NCBI GenBank assembly: GCA_963811635.1
Contig: CAWESB010000013.1
Span: 1 to 64,000, forward strand
Length of the DNA stretch: 64,000 nucleotides
Direction of reading: 5' to 3'
Source of the DNA: JAIBJN01 sp963811635
GTDB lineage: Bacteria; Actinomycetota; Thermoleophilia; Gaiellales; Gaiellaceae
A program made the translations under genes and the position numbers. How positions within the stretch are numbered: the first letter of the stretch is position 1; every line of letters starts with the position of its first letter. This document shows positions 26,073 through 34,258 of this stretch, piece by piece. A model generated the notes under the pieces. The model did no database searches and was not told where the DNA came from. It saw only the letters and a list, made by a program, of their open reading frames with translations.

Positions 26073-26352
26073 GTGGAGTTCGACCACATCGGCGTGCCCG
26101 CGCCCGCGAGGCGCGACGGCATGCGCTTCCTCGAGTCGAAGCGGCTTTGGCTGACGAGCCCGGCCGACCATCCGTACCGGGTCGAGTGGCTCTAGTACGA
26201 GGCGGACAGCCCGGAGGCCGAGCTCGTCCGCACGGTGCCCCCCCTCCCCTCCCCCTCAAAACCTAGAGACCCTGCGACTCGTCTTCGGCGAGGTGCGCGT
26301 CGGATTCATCGAGGTCGATGGGGTGCCGGTGGAGTTCGTCCAGCCCTACTGA
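26073..26352 (+). pseudogene. VOC-family remnant with stop and internal loss
   Basis: From GTG 26073 the frame reads EFDHIGVPAPARRDGMRFLE and RLWLTSPADHPYRVEWL, then a TAG at about 26193, then YEADSPEAELVRTV. After a pyrimidine-rich stretch (26236-26266) it resumes in another frame as LRLVFGEVRVGFIEVDG and ends VEFVQPY at 26352. The ends match a single VOC module, while the middle, which should carry the second metal histidine, is missing. The stop codon TGA shares its A with the ATG of the M20 peptidase gene, a relic of coupling. Confidence 0.75.
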
Positions 26353-27443
26353 TGCTGGCCGACCTGATCGCGGACCTCGTCCGGATCGACTCGATCAATC
26401 CGGACCTGATCGAGGGCGCCGCCGGCGAGGGAGAGATCGCCCGCTTCGTCGCCGACTGGCTCGGGGACGCCGGGCTCGCGGTCGAGGTCGAGGAGGTTGC
26501 GCCCGGGCGCTTCAACGCGGTCGGGATCGCGCGCGGGTCGGGCGGGGGCAAGAGCCTCCTCCTCAACGCGCACATGGACACGGTCGGCGTCGCAGGCATG
26601 GAGCGACCTTTCGAGCCGACGGTCGAGAACGGACGCCTGCACGGCCGCGGCTCCTACGACATGAAGGCCGGGCTGGCCGCGATCATGCTGACCGGCGCAG
26701 AGGCTGCCAAGGCCGGGCTCAGCGGAGACGTGATCGTCACCGCCGTCTGCGACGAGGAGGTGGCGAGCATCGGTTCGGCGCGGGTGGCCGAGCGCTACCG
26801 CGCGGACGCGGCCGTCGTCTCGGAGCCGACCGAGATGCGGCTCGCGCTCGCGCACAAGGGCTTCGTCGGCTTCGAGATCGAGACGAAGGGCCGCGCCGCG
26901 CACGGCTCGAGGCCCGATCTCGGCATCGACGCGATCGCGCACATGGGCCCCGTGCTCGTCGGCATCGAGGAGCTCGACCGGCGACTGCGCGCCGACCCGA
27001 CGCATCCGCTCCTGGCGAGCGGGTCGCTCCACGCCTCCGTGATCGAGGGCGGGCAGGAGTACTCCAGCTACCCGGAGCGCTGCCTGCTCACGGGCGAGCG
27101 CCGCACGATCCCTGGGGAGACGGCTGCACACGTCGAGGAAGAGCTGCGCGAGCTCCTCGGCGACATCGACGGCGAGGTCCGGGTCGTCGTCGCCCGCGAG
27201 CCGTTCGAGACGCCAGGCGACGCGCCGATCGCCGAGCTGGTCGCGCGCCACGCCGGCGGGCCCGAGGTTGTGGGCGTGCCGTTCTGGGCCGACTCGGCCC
27301 TGCTCTCGTCCGCGGGCATCCCGACCGTGGTCTTCGGCCCGGCCGGCGAGGGGGCGCATGCCGTGGAGGAATGGGTCGACCTGGTTAGCGTTGAGCGCTG
27401 CGTGGAGATCTATACGGCAGTCGCCCATGAGCTCTGCGCCTGA
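26352..27443 (+). CDS. M20 metallopeptidase (ArgE/DapE family)
   Basis: A 363-residue two-zinc hydrolase that removes acyl or amino-acid groups from small peptides. Metal-binding motifs are LLLNAHMDTVG (His and catalytic Asp), GRGSYDMKAGLA (bridging Asp), AVCDEEVAS (catalytic Glu followed by the Glu ligand) and the C-terminal GAHAVEEWVDL His. The lid domain lies at about 160-275. ATG 26352 overlaps the stop of the VOC remnant (TGATG), and the longer frame upstream is not protein-like. Substrate specificity cannot be read. Confidence 0.9.
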   Translation: MLADLIADLVRIDSINPDLIEGAAGEGEIARFVADWLGDAGLAVEVEEVAPGRFNAVGIARGSGGGKSLLLNAHMDTVGVAGMERPFEPTVENGRLHGRGSYDMKAGLAAIMLTGAEAAKAGLSGDVIVTAVCDEEVASIGSARVAERYRADAAVVSEPTEMRLALAHKGFVGFEIETKGRAAHGSRPDLGIDAIAHMGPVLVGIEELDRRLRADPTHPLLASGSLHASVIEGGQEYSSYPERCLLTGERRTIPGETAAHVEEELRELLGDIDGEVRVVVAREPFETPGDAPIAELVARHAGGPEVVGVPFWADSALLSSAGIPTVVFGPAGEGAHAVEEWVDLVSVERCVEIYTAVAHELCA

Positions 27444-28269
27444 GACCATCCGCATCGGAGACTTCGAGGTTCGCCGCCTGGGCTACGGCGCCATGCGCAT
27501 CACGGGGCCGTCCATCCTCGGCTGGCCCGCCGACCGCGAGAACGCATTGCGCGTCGTACGCCGCGCGGTCGAGCTCGGCGTGAACCTGATCGACACCGCG
27601 GACGCCTACGGGCCCGAGGTGAGCGAGCTCATGCTCGCGGAGGCGCTGCATCCCTACCCGGAGGGGGTCGTGATCGCGACGAAGGGCGGCCTCCTGCGCA
27701 CGAGCTCGGGGTCCTGGCCGAGCGACGCGCGCCCGGAGCACCTGCGCGAGGCCTGCGAGGGCAGCCTGCGGCGGCTTCGGGTCGACCGCATCGACGTCTA
27801 CCAGCTGCACGCGCCGGATCCGAAGGTGCCGCTCGAGGAGAGCGTCGGCGAGCTGGCGCGGCTCCAGGAGGAGGGCAAGATCCGCCACGTCGGCCTCTCG
27901 AACGTGAGCGTCGACGAGCTTCACCGTGCGCAGGAGCTCGTCACCGTCCTCTCCGTCCAGAACCGCTACAACCTCGGCGATCGTCACTCCGAGGACGTCC
28001 TCGAGGAGTGCGAGCGCCAGGGAATCGCGTTCCTTCCCTGGTATCCGCTCGCCGCCGGCGACCTCGCACAGCCGGGCAGCAGCCTGGGCAGCATCGCGGA
28101 CGCCCACGGCGCCACGCCGGCGCAGGTCGCCCTCGCCTGGCTCCTGGCGCGCTCCCCCGTCGTCGTTCCCATCCCGGGCACCGCCTCGCTGGAGCACCTG
28201 GAGGAGAACGTCGCCGCCGCCGAGCTCGAGCTCTCGGCGGACGAGGTGGCCGAGCTCGCTAGGGCCTGA
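27427..28269 (+). CDS. Aldo/keto reductase
   Basis: A 280-residue NADPH-dependent reductase of the TIM-barrel AKR superfamily. The catalytic tetrad is visible: Asp and Tyr in LIDTADAYGPEVSE, Lys in VIATKGGLL and His in DVYQLHAPDP. The cofactor region is VPIPGTASLEHLEEN. ATG 27427 lies 17 bases inside the end of the peptidase gene, so the two are coupled. The carbonyl substrate is unknown. The 3' end overlaps the convergent secreted-protein gene by 11 bases. Confidence 0.92.
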   Translation: MSSAPETIRIGDFEVRRLGYGAMRITGPSILGWPADRENALRVVRRAVELGVNLIDTADAYGPEVSELMLAEALHPYPEGVVIATKGGLLRTSSGSWPSDARPEHLREACEGSLRRLRVDRIDVYQLHAPDPKVPLEESVGELARLQEEGKIRHVGLSNVSVDELHRAQELVTVLSVQNRYNLGDRHSEDVLEECERQGIAFLPWYPLAAGDLAQPGSSLGSIADAHGATPAQVALAWLLARSPVVVPIPGTASLEHLEENVAAAELELSADEVAELARA

Positions 28270-29167
28270 GCTTCGAGGTGTTCACGACCCGGAAGTCCGA
28301 GCCCTTGAGGCGGCGCAGCGTGTGCAGCTGGTCGTTGTCCCAGCGCGGATCCGGGACGCCGGAGATGTACCAGCTGGAGCCGTTGTCGGCGACGATCATC
28401 CCGTAGCGCTTCAGCGCGCGCAGGATGACGCGTGCCTGCGTCGGGTACTTCAGGACCGGGAAGTTCCCGCGCAGGCGCAGACGGAGGCCCATGGGCGGCA
28501 GGTTGGGGCTCGTGTAGCTGCTCGCGAAGTGGCGGGCGGGATAGATGAACGCCCGCCGCGAGCGCTTCACGGTGAAGCGGAGCGCGTGGTCGATGGCGCC
28601 GCTCGCTACCTCGTCGTAGCGCGCGAGGCCGGCGAGGATCGGCAGGCCTGCCGCGTCGGCGGACGTCCAGCCGCGGGGCCGGAGCGCGTTCGAGCTCAGG
28701 TTCCAGATGGCGCCCGAGCCGGCCCGCCACGAGGGCCAGAGGTCGAACAGCTCGTAGAGCCTGCAGGAGTCCTTGTCGACGATGAGCGCGTGGCGGTCGC
28801 CGTCGGCGTGGTCGCCGCCCTCGATCTTCACGTCGGCCGGGATCGGATACGGGCCGGGATCGCTCTCGTCGTCGTAGCGGAAGTTCACCGCGGTCTTCGG
28901 CAGCGAGCCGTCGACGACGGTGACCGGGATCCCGATCGGCCCGCCGTCCCACAGGCCCGACCCGAAGTCCGCGTGCACGTAGGAGCTTGCGCCGATGGCC
29001 TTCACGACCGCGGCGGAGTTCTTCTGTAGCGGCAGCCGGTTCACCGGCTTGTTCCAGACGCTCGTGGCCGGGAAGATCGGGCAGTTCGGCGCCTCGGGGA
29101 GCGGTGCGGCAAGGACGGTGGGAGCGAGCAAGAGAGCGCCGATCGCCGCGGAGAGAGCGAGCCTCAT
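28259..29167 (-). CDS. Secreted protein of unknown function
   Basis: A 302-residue protein with a clear signal peptide (MRLALSAAIGALLLAPTVLA, cleavage after about residue 20). The mature part has conserved-looking segments: CPIFPATSVWNKPV, SGLWDGGPIGIPVTVV, GDRHALIVDKDSCRLYELFD, and near the end YGMIVADNGSSWYISGVPDP. Similar secreted proteins occur in soil actinobacteria without a known activity. The two Cys residues (CPIF and SCRLY) may form a disulfide. It is cotranscribable with no close partner, and the next gene upstream starts 31 bases away. Confidence 0.8.
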   Translation of the reverse strand: MRLALSAAIGALLLAPTVLAAPLPEAPNCPIFPATSVWNKPVNRLPLQKNSAAVVKAIGASSYVHADFGSGLWDGGPIGIPVTVVDGSLPKTAVNFRYDDESDPGPYPIPADVKIEGGDHADGDRHALIVDKDSCRLYELFDLWPSWRAGSGAIWNLSSNALRPRGWTSADAAGLPILAGLARYDEVASGAIDHALRFTVKRSRRAFIYPARHFASSYTSPNLPPMGLRLRLRGNFPVLKYPTQARVILRALKRYGMIVADNGSSWYISGVPDPRWDNDQLHTLRRLKGSDFRVVNTSKLRP

Positions 29168-29197
29168 GCTCTCGTTGTGTGCCGCTCGAAGAGGGCG

Positions 29198-29713
29198 TCA
29201 ATCCCCGAGTTGGAGGACTGTCGCCATCCTGTCCCAGCGGTCCAGCTCGCAGCCGTTCGAGCGGCTGAACTCCGCGTCGACCTGCTCGCCGTTGACCACG
29301 CCCACGACCGTCGCCTGCTCGGGCCCGCCGAAGATCATCGTGCAGGCCGAATCGGGCGGCACCGGCTCGAGCGCGGCCGGGTCGGCCAGGAGAGCCTGGC
29401 ACGCGGCCTCGGGATTCGGATGGGTGCCGGTGGTCGGCTCGCAGGTCAGCGTCGCCTCCTGCGAGTCGCCCTCCCGTCCCTGGGGCCAGAACGTGATCGT
29501 CACCTCGACGGCCGACCCTGGGGACGACCCGGTCGAGTCGCCGGAGCTGCTCCCGCCGCCGCCCGAGGCCGCGTCGCCGTCCGAGTCCGACTCCGACCCG
29601 CAGGCCGCGAGTGCAAGGGCGATCATTGCGGCGAGGAGGACGAGGCCAGCTCGTCGGTGCGCCGAGCGAGCTCGACGTCGTGGTCGGTGATCGCCTGCGC
29701 GGCGTGCGTCCAC
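29198..29713 (-). CDS. Subtilisin-inhibitor-like lipoprotein
   Basis: The C-terminal 90 residues match the SSI protease-inhibitor fold: the cysteine-flanked segment CEPTTGTHPNPEAACQAL, the second pair around PPDSACTMIFGGP, and the ending FSRSNGCELDRWDRM. An Ser/Gly/Asp-rich linker and the lipobox LALAAC precede it, so it should be a cell-surface protease inhibitor. GTG 29713 gives an Arg-rich signal peptide with core GLVLLAAMIALALAAC. ATG 29626, overlapping the pterin dehydratase stop (ATGA), would leave only nine residues before the lipid cysteine. The longer form overlaps that gene by 91 bases. Confidence 0.75.
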   Translation of the reverse strand: MDARRAGDHRPRRRARSAHRRAGLVLLAAMIALALAACGSESDSDGDAASGGGGSSSGDSTGSSPGSAVEVTITFWPQGREGDSQEATLTCEPTTGTHPNPEAACQALLADPAALEPVPPDSACTMIFGGPEQATVVGVVNGEQVDAEFSRSNGCELDRWDRMATVLQLGD

Positions 29714-29886
29714 CAGCGGACTGTAACCCTGTTCCAGCTGATCGCCAGGTCGGGATGGTGGTTCGCAGCCTCGGCCGCCTCGGCCAGCCGGTTCACGAAC
29801 GCCATCGCCTCCACGAAGTCCCGGAAACGGAAGTCGCGCTCCAGCGCGCCCTCCACCTCGGCCCAGCCCTCGGGATGCTCGACCAT
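29623..29886 (-). CDS. Pterin-4a-carbinolamine dehydratase
   Basis: An 87-residue enzyme that dehydrates 4a-hydroxy-tetrahydropterin and recycles the pterin cofactor. The active-site signature EAANHHPDLAISWNRV then THAAQAITDHD contains the expected His-His-Pro, Trp/His and Asp. The usual first helix (about 15 residues) is absent: the start is ATG 29886 or GTG 29889, directly at the lipoprotein stop. The tail ELASSSSPQ is unusually Ser-rich, perhaps because the same bases encode the signal peptide of the next gene. Confidence 0.85.
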   Translation of the reverse strand: MVEHPEGWAEVEGALERDFRFRDFVEAMAFVNRLAEAAEAANHHPDLAISWNRVTVRWWTHAAQAITDHDVELARRTDELASSSSPQ

Positions 29887-30263
29887 CACCGCCCATGATC
29901 GCTGACGGTCAGGGTGTCGCCGTCCACGATCCCCTCGAGGACGATTGGCCGGTCGCTCCAGCTGACGTCGCCCTCCGTCGTCAGGTCGGCGACCGAGTCC
30001 AGGTCGAGCCCGTCGACGAGGAGTGAGGGCCCGCCGCATTGCGGCGGGAAGGACTCGGCCAGAGCGGAGCAGAGGCGCGCCTCGCCGCCCTGGACGAGCA
30101 GGTTTCCGCTGACGAGCTGCGGTTCGTCGGAGCCCGAGACGTCGGCAATGAACGCGGGCGTGGTCGTGCCGCCCGGCGAGGCATCGCTCGAGTCGTCGTC
30201 GCCGCCGCAGCCGGCGAGAGCAGCTGCGGTCAGCAGGGTCGCGATGAGCGCGAAGGTCTTCAT
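29886..30263 (-). CDS. Small lipoprotein of unknown function
   Basis: A 125-residue exported lipoprotein. The signal peptide MKTFALIATLLTAAALAGC carries a canonical lipobox, followed by an acidic/Ser/Thr linker. The mature domain contains two cysteines (RLCSALAESFPPQCGG) and ends EGIVDGDTLTVSDHGR. No family is recognised. ATG 30263 is chosen over a longer frame because the signal peptide begins there. The pterin dehydratase gene starts at its stop. Confidence 0.8.
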   Translation of the reverse strand: MKTFALIATLLTAAALAGCGGDDDSSDASPGGTTTPAFIADVSGSDEPQLVSGNLLVQGGEARLCSALAESFPPQCGGPSLLVDGLDLDSVADLTTEGDVSWSDRPIVLEGIVDGDTLTVSDHGR

Positions 30264-30302
30264 GCCCGTGAGACCGGGCATTCGCCGCGAAGGTTCCCGC
30301 GC

Positions 30303-30671
30303 CTACGTCAGGCTCAGGCTGGCGATCGAGCCGTCGGTGATCGTCCAGGCGGCCAGCTCGCCCGTGCGGAGTGAGAGGATCAGGTAAGGGCGCCCCTCCC
30401 AGAGCCCGATCGACTCCACGTCGGTGCGCGAGGGCCGGGGCGGGCTCGAGGGGTGGGAGTGGAAGACCGCGAGCTCGAGCCCCTCGTCCTCCAGGAACCA
30501 CACATCGGGATCGATTTCGAGCTCGAACCTATAGGGGCTCGCGGCTCGGTTTCTCCCTGGGAAAAATCGCTCCGCGACTCCGTCGCGAAGCGAGATAAGG
30601 CCGCAGGCCTCGTTCGGCAGCTCCGCCTCGGCGTGCTCGACCAGCGCCGAGCGCACCTCGGCCGGGATCAC
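30303..30671 (-). CDS. mec: JAMM metallopeptidase (M67), Mec-like
   Basis: A 122-residue JAB1/MPN-fold zinc protease. The JAMM motif is complete: Glu21 in the EACG segment, then H71-S-H73, with S81 and D84 completing HxHx7SxxD. In mycobacteria the homologue Mec cleaves cysteine from the CysO-Cys adduct made by CysM. GTG 30671 overlaps the stop of the CysO-CysM gene by four bases, so it is the third cistron of the operon. Here it may also cut the carrier from its fusion partner, which is inference. Confidence 0.92.
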   Translation of the reverse strand: MIPAEVRSALVEHAEAELPNEACGLISLRDGVAERFFPGRNRAASPYRFELEIDPDVWFLEDEGLELAVFHSHPSSPPRPSRTDVESIGLWEGRPYLILSLRTGELAAWTITDGSIASLSLT

Positions 30672-31879
30672 CACCAGAGGCGGTCTTCCATGGCCGCGCC
30701 GACCTCGCCGGCCGGGCGCATCCAGAAGTCGGCGGAGAGGTACTTCCAGCCGCCGTCGGCGAGGACCGCGACGACGACGCCCTCCTCCATCTCCTCGGCG
30801 AGGCGGCGCGCGACGTGGATCACGGCGCCGGACGAGACGCCGGCGAAGATCGCCTCGCGCTCCAGGAGGGCCCGCAGGCCCTCGACCGACTCCTCGTTGG
30901 TGACGAGCACCTTCCGGTCGAGCTTGGAGACGTCGAGGATGGGCGGGACGTAGCCGTCCGCCAGCGAGCGCAGCCCGTAGACGAGGTCGCCCTGGAGGGG
31001 CTCGGCCGCGGCCACGACGACGTCCGGAAACGACTCCCGCAGACGGTCCCCGGCGCCCATGAGGGTGCCGCCGGTGCCCAGCCCGGCGACGAGGGCGTCG
31101 ACATGGGGGAGGGCTTCCACGATCTCGGCGCCCGTGCCCTCGTAGTGGGCCCGCGGATTGGCCTCGTTGCCGTACTGGAAGGGCATGAACCAGCGCGGGT
31201 CGCGCTCCGCCATCCGCAGGGCGAGCCGCACGGCGCCGTTCGACCCTTCCGAGGCAGGGGAGAAGACGAGCCGCGCGCCGTAGAGCTCGAGCAGCTTCGC
31301 CCGCTCGGGGGTCGCGTTCTCCGGGAGGACGCAGGTGAGGGGATAGCCCTTGAGCTTCGCCACCATGGCGAGCGAGATTCCGGTGTTGCCGCTGGTCGGC
31401 TCGAGGAGCTCGCGCCCGGGCTCGAGCTCGCCGGCGGCCTCTGCGGCCTCGATCATCGCCTTGGCTACCCGGTCCTTGATCGAGCCCGTTGGGTTCTGGC
31501 CCTCGAGCTTCGCGTAGAGCCGGACGCCGGGGTGCGGGGCGAGCCGTGGCAGCTCGACGAGCGGCGTGTCCCCGACCGTCTCGAGCAGGGAAGGCGTCAG
31601 CGTCCGCTCCCCGCCGGCCATGGCCGGAAGCAGGATCACGGTCGAGTCCTCGCGCACCTGCGTGTCGAGGCCCTCGAGCGTGCGGACGTCCTCGCTGTCG
31701 AGGTAGACGTTGACGAACGGCGCGATGCCGTCGCCGTCCTCGAGCACCTGCCGGCCCAGGCCGGGGAAGCGCTCCGCCAGGTCGGCGAGCACCTCGCGCA
31801 TGGTCGAGCCGTTCGCTTCGACCTCGCGGGCGCCTCCGACCTCGGAGCGCAGCGTCGGCGGGATGCGGACCCTGATCAC
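30668..31879 (-). CDS. cysM: CysO (ubiquitin-like sulfur carrier) fused to CysM
   Basis: A single 403-residue frame. Residues 1-90 form a MoaD/ThiS-type beta-grasp carrier ending VILLPAMAGG, with the diglycine at 89-90. Residues 91-403 form a PLP cysteine synthase with Lys135 in GQNPTGSIKDRVAK and the phosphate loop TSGNTGISL. In mycobacteria CysO and CysM are separate, and CysO thiocarboxylate needs a free C-terminal Gly-Gly. No stop separates the two parts here. An internal ATG (MAGGERTL) could produce CysM alone but would not free CysO. The start is GTG 31879, overlapping the moeZ stop (GTGA). Confidence 0.9.
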   Translation of the reverse strand: MIRVRIPPTLRSEVGGAREVEANGSTMREVLADLAERFPGLGRQVLEDGDGIAPFVNVYLDSEDVRTLEGLDTQVREDSTVILLPAMAGGERTLTPSLLETVGDTPLVELPRLAPHPGVRLYAKLEGQNPTGSIKDRVAKAMIEAAEAAGELEPGRELLEPTSGNTGISLAMVAKLKGYPLTCVLPENATPERAKLLELYGARLVFSPASEGSNGAVRLALRMAERDPRWFMPFQYGNEANPRAHYEGTGAEIVEALPHVDALVAGLGTGGTLMGAGDRLRESFPDVVVAAAEPLQGDLVYGLRSLADGYVPPILDVSKLDRKVLVTNEESVEGLRALLEREAIFAGVSSGAVIHVARRLAEEMEEGVVVAVLADGGWKYLSADFWMRPAGEVGAAMEDRLWW

Positions 31880-33054
31880 CGGGCCACCTGGTGCGGCGCG
31901 CCCTGGCAGAACTCGACGTAGTCGATGTAGTCCGTGATCGTCGGGTGGTCGCCGCAGACCGGGCACTCGGGGTCGCGGCGCAGGCTGATCTCCGTGAACT
32001 GCGTCTCGAGCGCGTCGAAGAGGAGCAGGCGGCCGACGAGCGGCTCGCCGATCCCGAGCGCGAGCTTCAGCGCCTCGTTGGCCTGGAGCGAGCCGACGAT
32101 GCCCGGGAGGACGCCGAGCACGCCGCCCTCCGCGCAGCTCGGGGCGAGCTCCGGCGGCGGCGGCTGCGGGAAGAGGCAGCGGTAGCACGGCCCCTCCTTG
32201 GGCTTGAAGACCGTGGTCTGGCCCTCGAAGCGGAAGATCGAGCCGTGGACGACGGGGATCCCGTGCCACACGGAGGCGTCGTTCAGGAGGTAGCGCGTGG
32301 GGAAGTTGTCGGCCCCGTCGACGATGACGTCCCAGCCCTCGCCGAGGATCCGGTCGACGTTCTCGGAGGTCAGGCGCTCCCGGAAGACCTTGACTGTCAC
32401 GTCGGGGTTGAGTGCCTCGATCGTGCGCTTGGCGGACTCCGCCTTGGAATCGCCCAGCCGCTCGGTCGAATGCACGATCTGCCGCTGGAGGTTCGAGTCG
32501 TCGACGACGTCGTCGTCGACGATCCCGAGCGTGCCCACGCCTGCCGCGGCGAGGTAGAGCGACGCGGGCGAGCCCAGGCCGCCGGCGCCGATCAGGAGGA
32601 TGCGCGAGTCGAGCAGCTTCAGCTGGCCCTCCTCGCCGACCTCGGGGATGAGGAGATGGCGGGAGTAGCGTCGCCGCTTGCTCTCGTCGAGCGCGCGTGG
32701 CACGTCGAAGCCGAAGCCGTTCCGCTTCCAGTCGTTGAAGCCGCCGGCCAGTGAGGAGACGTTCGCGTACCCCAGCTCCTCGAGCGTCTTCGTCGCGAAG
32801 GCGGAGCGGGCGCCGGAGGCGCAGTAGACGACCACCTGGGCGTCGCGGTCCGGGACGGCGTTCTCGATGCGGGACTCGAGGTTCCCTCGCGGCACGTGCA
32901 CCGCGCCCGGGATGTGGCCCTCGTCCCACTCGTTGCGGTCGCGCACGTCGACGAAGACGGGCGCCTCGGACTCGCGCAGCTCGGCGGCGTGCTGGGCGTC
33001 GATCTCGTCGATCTCGCTCTTCACCTGCTGCAAGAGGTCGCGATAGCCGGCCAT
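31876..33054 (-). CDS. moeZ: MoeZ-like adenylyltransferase/sulfurtransferase
   Basis: A 392-residue protein with an N-terminal rhodanese domain (residues 1-115, active Cys78 in VVYCASGARSAF) and a C-terminal E1-like ThiF/MoeB domain (about 128-390, nucleotide motif LIGAGGLGSPAS, Zn pairs CYRC and CPVC). It would adenylate the CysO C-terminus and transfer sulfur to it. Mycobacterial MoeZ has the domains in the opposite order, so this arrangement is noteworthy. It is the first gene of the moeZ-cysO/cysM-mec operon. ATG 33054 is 64 bases from the divergent TPR gene. Confidence 0.9.
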   Translation of the reverse strand: MAGYRDLLQQVKSEIDEIDAQHAAELRESEAPVFVDVRDRNEWDEGHIPGAVHVPRGNLESRIENAVPDRDAQVVVYCASGARSAFATKTLEELGYANVSSLAGGFNDWKRNGFGFDVPRALDESKRRRYSRHLLIPEVGEEGQLKLLDSRILLIGAGGLGSPASLYLAAAGVGTLGIVDDDVVDDSNLQRQIVHSTERLGDSKAESAKRTIEALNPDVTVKVFRERLTSENVDRILGEGWDVIVDGADNFPTRYLLNDASVWHGIPVVHGSIFRFEGQTTVFKPKEGPCYRCLFPQPPPPELAPSCAEGGVLGVLPGIVGSLQANEALKLALGIGEPLVGRLLLFDALETQFTEISLRRDPECPVCGDHPTITDYIDYVEFCQGAPHQVAR

Positions 33055-33118
33055 TGCTTCACGAAGTATAGCTACCTCGATGCCGCGTCCCGCAAGGGCT
33101 TGAAGCTACGCTCGCCCC

Positions 33119-34099
33119 GTGTCCCAGGGCCGTGCCCGCCTCCTCGTCGGCCTCGCCGCGACCGCAGCGGCGGCGCTCGTCGTCGGCGTGACCGTGCTCC
33201 AGGCCGAGGACGAGAGCGCGGCGCCGACGACGACCTCCGAGAAGCGCCGCCCGCCGCCGCTCGAGCTGGGCCTCACCGTCCGCGACGACGCCGAGGCGCG
33301 TGCTCTGCGCGACGCTGAGGCGCTCCTCGACGACGGTGACCGCGAGGCTGCCGGCGAGCGCTTCGACGAGCTGCTTGCCGACAACCCCGATTCTGTGGAG
33401 GCCGCCGTCGGGGCGGCGATCGCCGCCTGGCCGACAGGGACCGTCGAGCGCCTGCAAGAGCTCGCGGCCGCCGAGCCGGACAGCGGCGTCGTCCGCCTCC
33501 ATCTCGGGCTCGCGCTCCTCGCGAGCGGCGACGAGGCGGCGGCGGCCCGGCAGTGGGAGGAGGCCGAGCGGCGCGATCCCGACTCGCCGGCCGCGCTGCG
33601 GGCCGAGGACATCCTCCATCCCCAGTTCGCCCCCGGCCGGCCGCCGTTCGTCGCGCCGCTGCAGGCGCCGCCTGGGCTCGAGGGGCTCTCGCCCGAGGAG
33701 CAGCTCGCCCGGCTGGAGAGCGACGCGCGCTCGGGAGGTGTCGAGGAGAAGCTCGTCTACGGGATCGCGCTGCAGCGGGTCGGCCGCCCCGAGTCGGCCC
33801 GGGAGGCATTTGCGGCCGCCGCCGAGGCGGACCCCTCCAGCCTCCCGGCCAAGGTCGCGGCGGCGCTCGGCCGCTTCGACAAGGACGACCCGTCGCAGAC
33901 GTTCTCACGCCTCGGCCCGCTCGCGGCCTCCGACGAGGACGGTGTCGTCCGCTACCACCTCGGGCTCGCGCTCTCGTGGCTCGGGCAGGTGGAGGAGGCC
34001 CAGCGACAGCTCGATCTCGCGCGGAAGGCGGACCCCGACGGCTTCTACGGGACGGAAGCGAAGCGCCTTCTTGACCGTCTTGAGGAGGTCGGCCGCTGA
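33119..34099 (+). CDS. TPR-like membrane-anchored protein
   Basis: A 326-residue protein with a single N-terminal membrane helix (LLVGLAATAAAALVVGVTVL), a Thr/Pro-rich linker and several tetratricopeptide-like helical pairs (AEALLDDGDREAAGERFDEL, LGLALLASGDEAAAARQWEEA, LGLALSWLGQVEEAQRQLDL). The TPR domain probably lies outside the membrane. It is likely a scaffold in the cell envelope; partners are unknown. The start is GTG 33119. A small hairpin CCCC-CAAAA-GGGG follows the stop at about 34106. Confidence 0.8.
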   Translation: MSQGRARLLVGLAATAAAALVVGVTVLQAEDESAAPTTTSEKRRPPPLELGLTVRDDAEARALRDAEALLDDGDREAAGERFDELLADNPDSVEAAVGAAIAAWPTGTVERLQELAAAEPDSGVVRLHLGLALLASGDEAAAARQWEEAERRDPDSPAALRAEDILHPQFAPGRPPFVAPLQAPPGLEGLSPEEQLARLESDARSGGVEEKLVYGIALQRVGRPESAREAFAAAAEADPSSLPAKVAAALGRFDKDDPSQTFSRLGPLAASDEDGVVRYHLGLALSWLGQVEEAQRQLDLARKADPDGFYGTEAKRLLDRLEEVGR

Positions 34100-34186
34100 G
34101 ACTTCCCCCAAAAGGGGCATGCCAGACGTCCGACCGCCGTGCAAGAGTCGCGGCGCTTGTGGAGCAGAGTTGCGGCAAGCGGACCG

Positions 34187-34214
34187 TTGACAAGTCGCGG
34201 GTCCCGGCTACGTT
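34187..34214 (+). promoter_or_regulatory. Housekeeping-type promoter of the sigA gene
   Basis: A perfect -35 hexamer TTGACA (34187-34192) is followed after 16 bases by TACGTT (34209-34214), which fits the TANNNT -10 pattern. Transcription would start near 34221, about 38 bases before the GTG start of the principal sigma factor gene. The promoter is of the class SigA itself reads, which would allow autoregulation. Confidence 0.65.
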
Positions 34215-34258
34215 GAGGAGACGGGATAGGGGATTTCGAGGAGAGGAAGGGGAGCGAA

